From contig CAJYXO010000032.1 of NCBI GenBank assembly GCA_913778765.1, forward strand, positions 1 through 64,000: a DNA stretch of 64,000 nt. Direction: 5' to 3'. Below are positions 1-8,208 of the stretch, one piece after another. Under the pieces are notes generated by a model, which saw only the letters and a program-made list of their open reading frames with translations, was not told where the DNA came from and did not search any database. Both the position numbers and the translations under genes were made by a program. Every line of letters starts with the position of its first letter. The stretch's first letter is position 1. This DNA comes from an uncultured Massilia sp. (GTDB lineage: Bacteria > Pseudomonadota > Gammaproteobacteria > Burkholderiales > Burkholderiaceae_D).

Positions 1-128
1 TAACTGGTTGTGGACCTACAATCACGACCGGCCCAACATGGCGCTCGGCGGTATCACGCCAAAACAGAAATTGGCACTTGCCGCTTAACCTCTACTTTTA
101 GCGCGCTCTAAAAATGGGGGGATTACCC
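1..128 (+). mobile_element. Right end of an IS3-family insertion sequence
   Basis: The transposase tail is followed by about 40 bases ending in AAAAATGGGGGGATTACC, which resembles the terminal inverted repeat region beyond orfB in IS3-family elements. The exact outer base cannot be fixed because the left end is outside the window; 128 is an estimate. The next open frame begins inside this end (ATG at 114), which suggests that the element truncated that gene. Confidence 0.5.
2..88 (+). CDS. IS3-family transposase (OrfB), C-terminal end only
   Basis: The first 28 codons are open and end at TAA. They encode the typical C-terminus of the IS3-family DDE integrase-like transposase, with the run WTYNHDRPNMALGG followed by ITPKQKLA. 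In this family that stretch lies just past the catalytic DDE core, so the rest of the gene lies left of the window. The protein would cut and join the element ends. It is seen here only as a tail, so activity cannot be judged. Confidence 0.85.
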   Translation, partial: NWLWTYNHDRPNMALGGITPKQKLALAA

Positions 129-473
129 TTCGACCTTATTGAAGAAACCGTACGCTTTCAATTTGTGCAGCTTGGGAAAGCATATCGAGACCTATTAATA
201 CATGCACTGCGACAAACAGGAAACACTGATCTCGTGCCAAAGATATTCGACTTTGCACTGGCTTTGGAACTTGGGGTTTCATCAAAGACTGGCACAGCCT
301 ATGTTGAACTCGGCCTCTCGAGAATTGCCGCGTCTGCGCTCGAACGCCTGTCGCCTAATGACGGCCCCCTCACAGTCGAGGCTGCACGTCAGCTTCTTCG
401 AGAGTTGAATGTCGAAAGCGCAAACCTTAGTCCAATTATAGTCACGGAGCTGCATCGCCTAGGTCTCGTATGA
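114..473 (+). pseudogene. 3' remnant of a helicase-like gene truncated by the IS
   Basis: A 119-residue open frame whose first few codons lie in the presumed IS end. The remainder (from about PFDLIEETVRF) is helical and carries the pattern ELGVSSKTGTAYVELGLSR. I associate this pattern, from memory and weakly, with C-terminal regions of large DEAD/DEAH-type or defence-related helicases. The most economical reading is the C-terminus of a larger gene interrupted by the IS. It has no convincing ribosome-binding site of its own. An independent small hypothetical protein is the alternative. Confidence 0.4.
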
Positions 474-496
474 ACCTAAGCTCAAGCATAAAAGTA

Positions 497-1582
497 TTAT
501 CTCGAGAAACCCAGATCTCGGTCTTTGCTTCGCTGAGGCTTGAGTTCTGGCTCGCGCTCGAGATGCGGATGGCGTCCCTCTGTCTCGGGAGGGCGTTGCC
601 GCTCCTTTTTGGCTAGCCTTAGTTGGGCCAGCCGTTGCCAGTCTTTTTCGGCCTTGTACGCCTCGTACTTGGCTCGGAAGTCGGCCCGCCCGCTGTCCAG
701 GTGTGCCTGGAATGCCTGCCGCTTCTGCACTTCTTGAGCGTCGCGCTGCGCGATCGCAGCCGCCAGGTCGCCTGACAGGTCCAGGATCGATCGGTCAGCG
801 GCCTGGCCCTGCCGCTCCAAGTGGCCCGCCACCTTGGCCGCCGCGAGCCTTTCGACAATCTCGCATTCGAAGTCCAGCCGCTTGCGGCACGGCTTACCGG
901 TTCTTCGCTCGATGGCAGTCGCGGTTGGGCCCATGTGCTGGGTCGGTGTCCGCTCGATGCCCTGCGCCTCCAACGTCCGGTGATCGATCCTTGCGTCGTG
1001 ACCCAGTGCCTGTAGCCGCTCGTTCGTCAGCTCGGCCCATCTGGTGCGAATTCGATTGATCTCGTTGGCCTTGCCCACGCCACCGCCCATGTTATGCGCC
1101 ACCAGGTCCAGCTCGCGCACCTTGTTACCCAGGCCATCGCTCTCGATGCGGTTGGAGGTGGTCAGGATGTGCGCATGGTGGTTCCGGTTGTCCCCCGCCT
1201 GGTCTGGCGCGTGGATCGCGACGTCGGCCGCGATCCCGTAGCGGTCGGCCAGCTCCTGGGCGAAGTCCACCGCCAGCCGGCGCCGCTGGCCGGCGTCCAG
1301 TTCTTCGGGCAGGGCCACCAGGAACTCGCGCGCGACCTGGGCGTCGGCGCGCTTGTTCTTCGCCTCGACAGCGTTCCAAAGTTCGGTGCGCGTCGGCTGC
1401 CACGTTGAGCCGGATGGCATCACGAGATCGGCGGACTGCAGGCCGCGCTTTCTCGTGAAGTCGTGGACCTCGCCTGTACGCTGGTCGACGATCTGCTCGC
1501 AAGCGCGATAGGCCGCCGCCGCGGTCGAGCTGCGCCCGGCCTTGCGGCTGATGATCTTTGCCGACAGGTGATAGATCGCCAT
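497..1582 (-). CDS. mobA: MobA/MobL-family relaxase (MobQ class)
   Basis: A 361-residue plasmid-type relaxase that would nick the oriT and remain covalently attached to the transferred strand. The N-terminus MAIYHLSAKIISRK is the usual start of the MobA/MobL (Ti TraA-like) family. The metal-binding three-histidine motif is visible as NRNHHAHI around residues 132-139. The ATG at 1582 was preferred over an upstream in-frame start because the family begins at this MAIYHL. The protein stops soon after the relaxase domain and a charged Lys/Arg/Glu tail, so it lacks the helicase domain of full TraA. The oriT lies about 55-85 bp upstream, and a TraD-like gene diverges from the other side. Confidence 0.88.
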   Translation of the reverse strand: MAIYHLSAKIISRKAGRSSTAAAAYRACEQIVDQRTGEVHDFTRKRGLQSADLVMPSGSTWQPTRTELWNAVEAKNKRADAQVAREFLVALPEELDAGQRRRLAVDFAQELADRYGIAADVAIHAPDQAGDNRNHHAHILTTSNRIESDGLGNKVRELDLVAHNMGGGVGKANEINRIRTRWAELTNERLQALGHDARIDHRTLEAQGIERTPTQHMGPTATAIERRTGKPCRKRLDFECEIVERLAAAKVAGHLERQGQAADRSILDLSGDLAAAIAQRDAQEVQKRQAFQAHLDSGRADFRAKYEAYKAEKDWQRLAQLRLAKKERQRPPETEGRHPHLEREPELKPQRSKDRDLGFSR

Positions 1583-1635
1583 GGCGCGCTCGCTGTTGAC
1601 GTTGGGGTTGTCCTTGGCCCGCCGCAGGCGCGCAC

Positions 1636-1668
1636 GCAAACCGACAGGTTTGCATTAAGTGCGCCCTT
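1636..1668. other. Origin of transfer (oriT), IncQ/MobQ type
   Basis: A perfect 7-bp inverted repeat GCAAACC (1636-1642) / GGTTTGC (1647-1653) with a 4-base loop is followed after two bases by TAAGTGCGCCCT (1656-1667). The hairpin plus this core matches the nic region organisation of IncQ-type (RSF1010/R1162, pSC101) origins, where the MobQ relaxase nicks within the TGCGCCCT part. It sits in the divergent gap between mobA and the TraD-like gene, exactly where such an oriT is expected. Confidence 0.85.
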
Positions 1669-1846
1669 GGTCTCGCTTCGCTCGTGCTCGGGACGCGGCA
1701 GGCGCTACCACTGTCTCAGCTGGCCGGGCTCATCGGCGTGAGCTATCTCAGGCGGGCTCAACCGGCATCGCGTGGTCCAGATCTAGCGCAACCCGAATGG
1801 CATAAGCGAGGTGAACACTAGAGCCTGAACTTGCTTTGGAGCGGAC

Positions 1847-2143
1847 ATGAGCAATCCCATCGACAAGGCGCAGCAGCGAATCGACGAGCTACAGCAAAAG
1901 CTGAAACAGGCGAGGGCCCTGAAAAGCCGGATCGAAGCGCGGCAGAGGGGGGCTGAAGCCAAGCAAAAGCGGGCAGAGGAGACGCGACGAAAAATCCTCG
2001 CAGGAGCGCTCGCGCTCGAGATGATGGATCGCGACGAAGGCGTGAGGGCACGCTTCATGGCGCGCCTGGACAGGTTCCTCACTCGTGCGGACGACCGGGC
2101 CCTCTTTGGGCTACCGCCACGTACTCAAGTGCCGACGACCTGA
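1847..2143 (+). CDS. TraD-like conjugal transfer accessory protein
   Basis: A 98-residue, highly charged protein. Residues 5-50 are a predicted coiled coil rich in Gln, Lys, Arg and Glu. They are followed by the RRKILAGALALEMM segment and a C-terminal FLTRADDRALFGLP motif typical of the small TraD family (PF06412) that accompanies TraA/MobA-type relaxases. It probably assists relaxosome assembly at the adjacent oriT. The ATG has a GGAG box six bases upstream. It is transcribed divergently from mobA across the oriT, the usual layout of MobQ modules. The role is inferred from family and position. Confidence 0.78.
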   Translation: MSNPIDKAQQRIDELQQKLKQARALKSRIEARQRGAEAKQKRAEETRRKILAGALALEMMDRDEGVRARFMARLDRFLTRADDRALFGLPPRTQVPTT

Positions 2144-2326
2144 GTTGCTCCAGCATCGACCGGTCAACTTTTGACGGATAGCGAACTGGACTGAAGTTGG
2201 CGCACGAGTTCGGAAGCGCAACGCAGGCAGTGCGCCAGGAATTTGGTGGGGACGGACCGCACCCAGCACGGCGTCGCGCGCAACGGAGATTGGTTCTGAT
2301 TGGCCGGGGAGGCGTATGGCGCGCGT

Positions 2327-3379
2327 TCATCGCAGGGATTGCGCCCGGTGTTGTATTAGGGATTGCTCGGCCTCGGACTGCTCTGGATTCCATGTTTTCC
2401 ATTGCTCGGCCTCGGCGTGAAACGCTTGGCTATCGACGGTTCGAGGTCTCCACAATGCTACCTCGGGGTTAGCGGTTCGACCGAAAACATACCGATGGGC
2501 ATGCTCAACCGTGAACTGCTGTATCTGAGCGGCCAGCTCCACCGGTGCGACGGTTCCTCTTGGTAGCTGTCGTTTGGCCCCGATCTGCGTGTACATGAGG
2601 TGGGCAGGGCTTAGCGGCATAAAGATCACAGTACCTGGGCTGGCCCAACCACCTCTAAAGTCGTAATCTTCCGCGTCCCTGTAGTTGAGGCGTACAACAG
2701 GGTTATCGCTCGTGAGCCATTCGATTCCGGGCGGGCTGAGCAAAATAGTCCAGCGGTGATTGTTTAGTACATCGAGAGTTCTGTTCAGCACGTGCTTGAG
2801 GCTCCATAGCCACATGCTGCGTCCTATCGTCGCTTCGACACGAAGCATTCCGCCATCTTTATCCGCATTGGTCTCAATGACTGTACGTACAGGGAAAAGC
2901 TCGGCGTTCTCAAGGGGATCGGCCGTTGGGAAAGCAATGCCTGTGCGCTTGGCTACCTCTAGCTTTTGCACCGCTTCAGCCGCAACTTCATTGATAAGGG
3001 AAGGCAATGTCTCGTTCCATCGTTTCAACTGCCCCACCAGCTGGGCAGGAGTCCTAACATCCTGAGCAGCAAGAAAGCGAATTAACCGCCTCCAATCTTC
3101 TGCACTAAGTTGTCGATCAGTCACCGCCTGTTGAAGTGGTCTTGCCGCTGGCGTCTCAAATTCCGTTTCGAACCATGTTTCAATATCATCGGTCTCGCCA
3201 CCTACTGCCATTCGCGTGTAGAGGTGCTCATGGTAACCAATGCCTTTAGGCGAATGCGGCTTCCACTCGTACGTGTTTTGGTGCGGCACCAGAACGCGAT
3301 AGGTCAATACTTTCCCTTGCACATTGGCCCAACGCTTCAGATAACTGTCCGGTACATAATGATTGTCGCGCTTAATCAA
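2327..3379 (-). CDS. DUF4238 domain-containing protein
   Basis: A 350-residue protein starting with NHYVPDSYLKRWA, the hallmark N-terminal HYVPxxYL signature of DUF4238 (PF14022), whose function is not established. The start is a TTG at 3379 with a GGTGG-like site upstream; it places the signature at residue 7, as in the family. It lies 61 bp downstream of the TIR gene on the same strand and is probably co-transcribed with it. Two 15-bp direct repeats (2362-2376 and 2401-2415, ATTGCTCGGCCTCGG) 39 bp apart encode an AEQ-type repeat near the C-terminus. Its position in an island of antiviral-type genes makes a defence role plausible but unproven. Confidence 0.75.
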   Translation of the reverse strand: MIKRDNHYVPDSYLKRWANVQGKVLTYRVLVPHQNTYEWKPHSPKGIGYHEHLYTRMAVGGETDDIETWFETEFETPAARPLQQAVTDRQLSAEDWRRLIRFLAAQDVRTPAQLVGQLKRWNETLPSLINEVAAEAVQKLEVAKRTGIAFPTADPLENAELFPVRTVIETNADKDGGMLRVEATIGRSMWLWSLKHVLNRTLDVLNNHRWTILLSPPGIEWLTSDNPVVRLNYRDAEDYDFRGGWASPGTVIFMPLSPAHLMYTQIGAKRQLPRGTVAPVELAAQIQQFTVEHAHRYVFGRTANPEVALWRPRTVDSQAFHAEAEQWKTWNPEQSEAEQSLIQHRAQSLR

Positions 3380-3440
3380 ACTACCACCCTAACAAAAAGT
3401 TATCGCTCAGCGACAGTCGTTAATCACAGGCGGTGTCTCT

Positions 3441-4307
3441 CTAGAACGGCACATCGTCATCCATGTCAGCGAAGTTTGGAGCTGGGCGGGCGAGCGGCTT
3501 AGGGGCCGGCGCTGTGCTGTATGCAGACTCGTTCTGCAAAAACACGTCCAGACCGTCCTCGGTGATTGAGTACGCATAGAACTCATCGCCATCGTTGTCG
3601 ACTTCAACGTTTCTTTCGACATACCCCAAGCGACCTAATTTGATTGCGCTGAGCCGAACCGCGCTTGGGGCCTGACGTCCCATGTGCGAAGAAATACTGA
3701 ACAGTGAAAGGCGCCGCGGATACTCAGTATGGCTCGCTGCACATTCGCCCAGGAACATCAGGTCAGTGCTTGAAAGACTGTACTCGGGCGGGTTGGCGAC
3801 ATGTCTAGGTGCTCCGTCTCCCCGTGCGTGCAAGCCACGCTGAATCGGGCCGTGGCGAGCTATTTCATCTCGTATCTGCTTGCACGCAGCGTTTAGTGCC
3901 GAGGCAAGTTCGCCGTCCGGCCGGTCCGGAACGTAATCCGCATGAGTCACGCCCAAGAGATCCGACGGTAAGTGCATGTCCACGTTTCGCGGGCGAACAA
4001 TGTAGCACCGCTCCTTTCCGAGCGCGCCGATGAAGAGGCCAAGCTCGAATAGAACATTGTCACGTACGACGTGAGCTTCTTGCTCCCTAATGACAGCCAC
4101 ATCATCGGGGGTGAACACAAACACTGCGAAGTCAACTGCCGAAGACTTTTTCACGAGGTCATCGAGAGCACTTGACCCCGGCCTGAACGTCCCAGTCCGC
4201 CAAAGGGTGGGGAAGGTATCGTGGTCGAGGTTTAGGTTGATCGCGTCGGCAACCTTCAACCCTTCCTTCGATGACGCAATGAACACGCTTGGCTTCGTTG
4301 ATTCCAT
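3441..4307 (-). CDS. TIR-domain effector (CAP12/Pycsar type) with C-terminal winged helix
   Basis: A 288-residue protein. Residues 7-150 match the bacterial TIR-like nucleotide-hydrolase domain of CBASS Cap12 and Pycsar effectors (PF10137): VFIASSKEGLKVA near the start, VFTPDDVAVIR at about 64-74, and VVRDNVLFELGLFIG at 80-94. Glu88 sits where the family's NADase Glu lies. A C-terminal region (about 175-265) resembles a winged helix, with a hydrophilic tail to residue 288. Family knowledge predicts NAD+ depletion on activation. No cyclase gene for CBASS or Pycsar is visible nearby, so the activating signal is unknown. The ATG at 4307 was chosen over an upstream TTG because GAAGGA lies eight bases before it. 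Confidence 0.82.
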   Translation of the reverse strand: MESTKPSVFIASSKEGLKVADAINLNLDHDTFPTLWRTGTFRPGSSALDDLVKKSSAVDFAVFVFTPDDVAVIREQEAHVVRDNVLFELGLFIGALGKERCYIVRPRNVDMHLPSDLLGVTHADYVPDRPDGELASALNAACKQIRDEIARHGPIQRGLHARGDGAPRHVANPPEYSLSSTDLMFLGECAASHTEYPRRLSLFSISSHMGRQAPSAVRLSAIKLGRLGYVERNVEVDNDGDEFYAYSITEDGLDVFLQNESAYSTAPAPKPLARPAPNFADMDDDVPF

Positions 4308-4340
4308 GTCGACGTTCCTTCGTTGCAATTCAGTATCAGC

Positions 4341-4371
4341 AGTATAGCGCTTTGAATTGCATTAGTAGCAA
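4341..4371 (-). promoter_or_regulatory. Candidate promoter of the TIR-DUF4238 pair
   Basis: On the minus strand, a near-consensus -10 hexamer TATACT (4341-4346) lies 34 bases before the TIR start codon. A TTGCTA (4366-4371) upstream has a long 19-bp spacing, so only the -10 element is persuasive. Confidence 0.35.
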
Positions 4372-4479
4372 AGCCCTGGTCGATCATTCGAAGGTGCGCC
4401 TCGACGATAGGATAGAGGACTAGGATACCCTGTTGAAGTACCGTTTTGGGGGTAGCGGATGGGGCACGCCATGTAATCA

Positions 4480-4662
4480 CTATGGGGCTTTGCTAACGCT
4501 TCTTAGCCCCGGTTGCGATAATCCAAGCCTTGCCGGTAGGTTCCATGCAGAAGTCTCATACCAAACGCCGTCACGTGGGGTGCGGATGCCCCGTTCATTC
4601 AACACGTTAGTGATCGCACCAGGCGATGTAGTCCTGCACTTGCCTAACCTTACAGTGCTCAC
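4480..4662 (-). pseudogene. Serine-recombinase C-terminal fragment
   Basis: In the 378-bp gap between the TIR and reverse-transcriptase genes, a 60-codon minus-strand frame contains GAITNVLNERGIRTPR followed by WYETSAWNLPARLG. This matches the pattern of the short helix-turn-helix DNA-binding tail of resolvase/invertase recombinases (AIxxxLNxRGIRTPRGGxW). The catalytic domain is absent, so this is a remnant. The rest of the gap holds a short GGGGCT/AGCCCC dyad (4484-4510) and the TIR promoter region, with nothing else convincing. It records an earlier recombination event within the island. Confidence 0.45.
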
Positions 4663-4685
4663 CGCAACTTAGTTTTCCTGTGGAG

Positions 4686-7600
4686 CTATTTCTCTGCTCT
4701 TCTCTTACTGGACATACTATAGCCGATAGGTGCGGGTTTGAACTTCCTATCGCCCCCTTTTCTTCGCTGCTCTTTTCTTAGTTGGCTATGTTCGATGTTT
4801 CCTAGAACATAATAGTCACTAATCCCGCCCTTTACCTGCACCACATCACGAGAGTAGTCCTGAATCATAGGGGCACGTATTCGACTATCCCCATAAAGGC
4901 GATTGTTGATCTGCACAACATAAGCGTGGAGATCTGACGCCGTTGCTTCGACAAGAGAAGCGAAAGTTTTTGTATCGGGGTTCCATTCCAATGCAAAAAG
5001 TGCGTCGACACGTCCGCGTAATTCATTTCGATGACTAATATTCGTAAGGTCGCTGCATATTAAAACGGAAAAGAAGAAATTATTGTGTTGATAAACCGTT
5101 GGTAACGCCCCATGGCCACTTGGAATAAACATTGGCCTGCTTTTGCGACCTAATTTTTTTAGGTTTGCGCGCTCGCCATGAGCCGGCTCGAATTTCGGCT
5201 GAAGAATAATAATATGACTTGCATACCCGGTCCAACGTGTTGTCAACGATATCAGGCAGTCGTTCCTGATATTTCGAGAGGTGCGATCTTTATGATATTC
5301 AACACCTGCAAGAAAAGATACTCCGTTAGATGATAATTTCTTCGCGGCACGTAACGCCCAACGTATAGGTATCGTTAGTTCTGGCATGACAATATAGTCT
5401 GGACGTAATGTTTCTCCTAATATGCGATTAAGTAAGCCATTGAATATTTCATAGCGTTCTAAGGATCGGTCATGCCGATTCTGCGCTGCTGCCGTCCATT
5501 GCTGCTCAGTTGTTTCGCGGCTTGTGGCCGCGATACGTACTGATGGCTTACCTTTGCCAGGGGCGAGGAACTCTACGTGCCTATCATCTTCCGCGGGCGG
5601 TAAAAACCCAATGGGATCGATAGAGCGAACACGAGCCCCGCGTAACGCACCAATTGCCTGCTCAAATAATGCGCGGTCATGTAGCAACCTTGGCGCAATT
5701 AATGCAATCTCGTCGAATGTTAACGGACGGGTTGGAAAGGCTAATGCCGGCCAGTGGGGAACTTTCAGCTTGGCAGCTTCTTCGCGAAATTTACGAATCG
5801 CCCCTAAGCGAATTTGGCGTCGAATCGAAAACTGACGTGGGACAGGTGGACCGTTTTCGTCTTCTTGTTGGTCACTGTACCAGTAATCCTTGTACGGACG
5901 GCGCCCCCAGTCCGCAAGCAAGATTTGCTTCGCTTGGCGTTGTAAGCTTTCCAAGGTGCTTGGTAATCGTACAGTGGCACTTAGCTTTTTCAAGTCTCGA
6001 ATAGCTCGGAAGTATTTCTGATTCACGTCTGTCGTGCGCACGCTAGCTGCTCGCATCCCCGCTTGCAAGAGTGCATGACTATATTGCTCTAGACATAAGT
6101 CGAACTGGCGCTTTTCTTTACGCAAACCCAAGCTCGTCGTTTTCTTCAACATTTCGACAGTGGTTGAGAGAGACTTAACTAATGATCTTGCTTCAGCGTG
6201 ATCACCACTGGCAAGCATCAACCCAAAAATTCTCGGTATATAGCTAAAAAACTGGAAAAAGCCGGCTGGGGTAACGATATGTCGACGCGAAAGGGAATAG
6301 AACTCTTGGCGTAATGAGGCCCAAGTGTCGGGTGCAAGATCGGTCGCATATGTTTCGATGTCGCTTAAAAGCAGAGAAAATCCCAGTCTTCGAACGGACA
6401 CTACGTCGGCTTTTCGCAACGCGTCTACCTGAAGTGTTGCATCAGGTGTCGCTAACAGAGCACGAGAAGCCATTTCATTTGCCTTGTGAGGAACTGCTGG
6501 TAAAAGGCGGTATTCACTAGATTGTGCCCGTATTTGTGCGCGGATATAGTGGATTAGATCCGCGCCATGCTCTGACGATAACGAGAATATTTTTTGCTTC
6601 GTTCCAGCAAAGCGAAGTTCTGAATCCTTTGCGTACGGTAGATTTAGCTTTAGCGAATTTGGCCCATCGCCGTTAACCTCGCTTTTTAACATTGGTGATA
6701 GCGTACTAGAAAGGCGCTGAGCTACACTGAATGCGCTAAGGTCTTGGCTATCTGCATCCAATACTAAGAAGATGTCGTCGACGTAACGCCCGTAATAGAC
6801 TGGGCGAACTTGATCAAGAACTGCTTCATCAAATTTTGCAAGTAATACGTTGGCAATAATTTTGGATGCAGAAAGTCCTACGGGGATAGCTCCGGTTGGT
6901 CTAACTTTATAGTCTGGCGTCTTGCGATACCAAGTTCCTATGGCATCAAGCAGCCATTGGGTAAACCTTCTTTCAGATGCGGTTAAAGTAAGATTGATCG
7001 CCTTTAGAAAACCACGGCGAAGTATAAATTCAGGTGTGACGCGATGGTAGAACTTCTCTATGTCCATCGTTATCGCCAGAACGTTTCTTCCTTTTTCTAG
7101 GCTTCGCTCCATAGCCGATAAGCCCCGTTCCCGCCAATCCTGGTAGGCGGAAAAATATGGGGCGAAGAGGCTAGGCGGAAGCAAGTTTAATTCTGTTTCG
7201 CCAAATGTTTCAGTGTCAGCGGAAGATGTCCTCCGAAGTCTATTGCCGAATGAGACGTCTTGATTCAAAACTGCGTCAAATTTTTGTCCGACTTTTACGA
7301 TCCACAATGCCGAAATGATTTGGAAGTCAACGGTTGGGCGAATGACTAATCGTAAGCTGGCGGTGGCCCGACGGTTATTTTTCGTGAATCTTCTGTCCCA
7401 GTCTTCTAATGGATCAAGTGCGCGGAAATGTCCGTCAGCTGTGTCATCCCACAATGTTTCGTCAATTGATTTTGGTAGATACGCGTGGTCTCCGATGAAA
7501 TTTATATCAAGTGGCCAGTCGGGGTTCGCCGTATTTAGACGGGAAAGCAGTGTCGTTAAATTGGTGTGTAGATTTTGTTCGTATCTTGTAAAAGCGATCG

Positions 7601-7790
7601 CGTGAAAATGGGTATTTTCATAAAAGGCCTCGGCTTTGGCTTTTCGGTAGGCGAGATAGAGGTCGGCGATAGTGAATAGCTTTGGCGAGCGCGGCATATT
7701 AAGCAGGATCAGAGGTAAGATAGCGAATTTTACGCTAGGTTTGATTGGCTGTTCAAAAACCTCTGCAATCTCTAATATGCTGGCTGCCAT
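4686..7790 (-). CDS. Defence-associated reverse transcriptase fused to nitrilase (DRT type 1, UG1-like)
   Basis: A 1034-residue two-domain protein. The reverse-transcriptase part (about 30-420) shows motif A TMDIEKFYHRV with Asp243 and motif C YVDD at 336-339. A helical middle follows. The C-terminal part (about 740-1010) is a carbon-nitrogen hydrolase: MPEL Glu804, QPKFEPAH Lys866 and VLICSDLTN Cys912 fit the Glu-Lys-Cys triad. RT plus nitrilase is the architecture of the antiphage DRT1/UG1 family, so an antiviral role is a strong inference. The ATG at 7790 is annotated; a TTG at 7799 and an ATG at 7697 just before the conserved LFTIADLYLAYRKAK are alternatives, none with a clear Shine-Dalgarno. 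Codon use is markedly A+T-rich compared with the flanking chromosome, consistent with transfer. Confidence 0.88.
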   Translation of the reverse strand: MAASILEIAEVFEQPIKPSVKFAILPLILLNMPRSPKLFTIADLYLAYRKAKAEAFYENTHFHAIAFTRYEQNLHTNLTTLLSRLNTANPDWPLDINFIGDHAYLPKSIDETLWDDTADGHFRALDPLEDWDRRFTKNNRRATASLRLVIRPTVDFQIISALWIVKVGQKFDAVLNQDVSFGNRLRRTSSADTETFGETELNLLPPSLFAPYFSAYQDWRERGLSAMERSLEKGRNVLAITMDIEKFYHRVTPEFILRRGFLKAINLTLTASERRFTQWLLDAIGTWYRKTPDYKVRPTGAIPVGLSASKIIANVLLAKFDEAVLDQVRPVYYGRYVDDIFLVLDADSQDLSAFSVAQRLSSTLSPMLKSEVNGDGPNSLKLNLPYAKDSELRFAGTKQKIFSLSSEHGADLIHYIRAQIRAQSSEYRLLPAVPHKANEMASRALLATPDATLQVDALRKADVVSVRRLGFSLLLSDIETYATDLAPDTWASLRQEFYSLSRRHIVTPAGFFQFFSYIPRIFGLMLASGDHAEARSLVKSLSTTVEMLKKTTSLGLRKEKRQFDLCLEQYSHALLQAGMRAASVRTTDVNQKYFRAIRDLKKLSATVRLPSTLESLQRQAKQILLADWGRRPYKDYWYSDQQEDENGPPVPRQFSIRRQIRLGAIRKFREEAAKLKVPHWPALAFPTRPLTFDEIALIAPRLLHDRALFEQAIGALRGARVRSIDPIGFLPPAEDDRHVEFLAPGKGKPSVRIAATSRETTEQQWTAAAQNRHDRSLERYEIFNGLLNRILGETLRPDYIVMPELTIPIRWALRAAKKLSSNGVSFLAGVEYHKDRTSRNIRNDCLISLTTRWTGYASHIIILQPKFEPAHGERANLKKLGRKSRPMFIPSGHGALPTVYQHNNFFFSVLICSDLTNISHRNELRGRVDALFALEWNPDTKTFASLVEATASDLHAYVVQINNRLYGDSRIRAPMIQDYSRDVVQVKGGISDYYVLGNIEHSQLRKEQRRKGGDRKFKPAPIGYSMSSKRRAEK

Positions 7791-8208
7791 CGCCCGCAAG
7801 GACTGTACGAATCTTCGTAGACGTCAACAGCAAGGCAACGAGAAACTGAGCGGAAGGGGGGGGCTACAAGGGCATAAGAAAGCGTGCAGCACAACGAAGC
7901 GATTTTGAGCACCCCGTGTAGGGGCGATAGTTGGAACTACGTAATCGCTGCTACAGGCCTGTTCACGGTCTACCTCGGCGGACTAGACCAACGCGAATCC
8001 GAGACGAAGGGGCGGCTTAGATCGTCAAGCGAGCCTAATCTCGCATGCTGCGTAGTATGTTCCGTTAGGTAGTGCCCTATGGGGTCTGTGCAGGATTGGG
8101 TGAGTCACTGGCGCAAAAGACGTAGCCGGCAAGTAGAGCTAATAAGTCTGTCGTTTCCCTAGATGAGGCTAGTCTACGTGGGTCAGGCCGACAGTATGGC
8201 TTGGCTAC
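7791..8208. other. Gene-free stretch upstream of DRT1, with a foldable element
   Basis: No convincing gene is seen. A compact multi-stem candidate lies at 7899-7948: outer stem GCGATT/AATCGC, inner hairpin CCCC-GTGTA-GGGG (7912-7924) and palindrome TAGTTGGAACTA (7928-7939). It is about 110-160 bp upstream of the DRT1 start, in the position of a leader or small RNA. A G-run (7857-7863) lies nearer the gene. The remainder has no feature I can name. Confidence 0.3.

Noticed and set aside
4484-4510. GGGGCT/AGCCCC dyad as terminator of the RT gene
   Set aside because: Only 6-bp stem with a 15-base loop and no T run on either strand.
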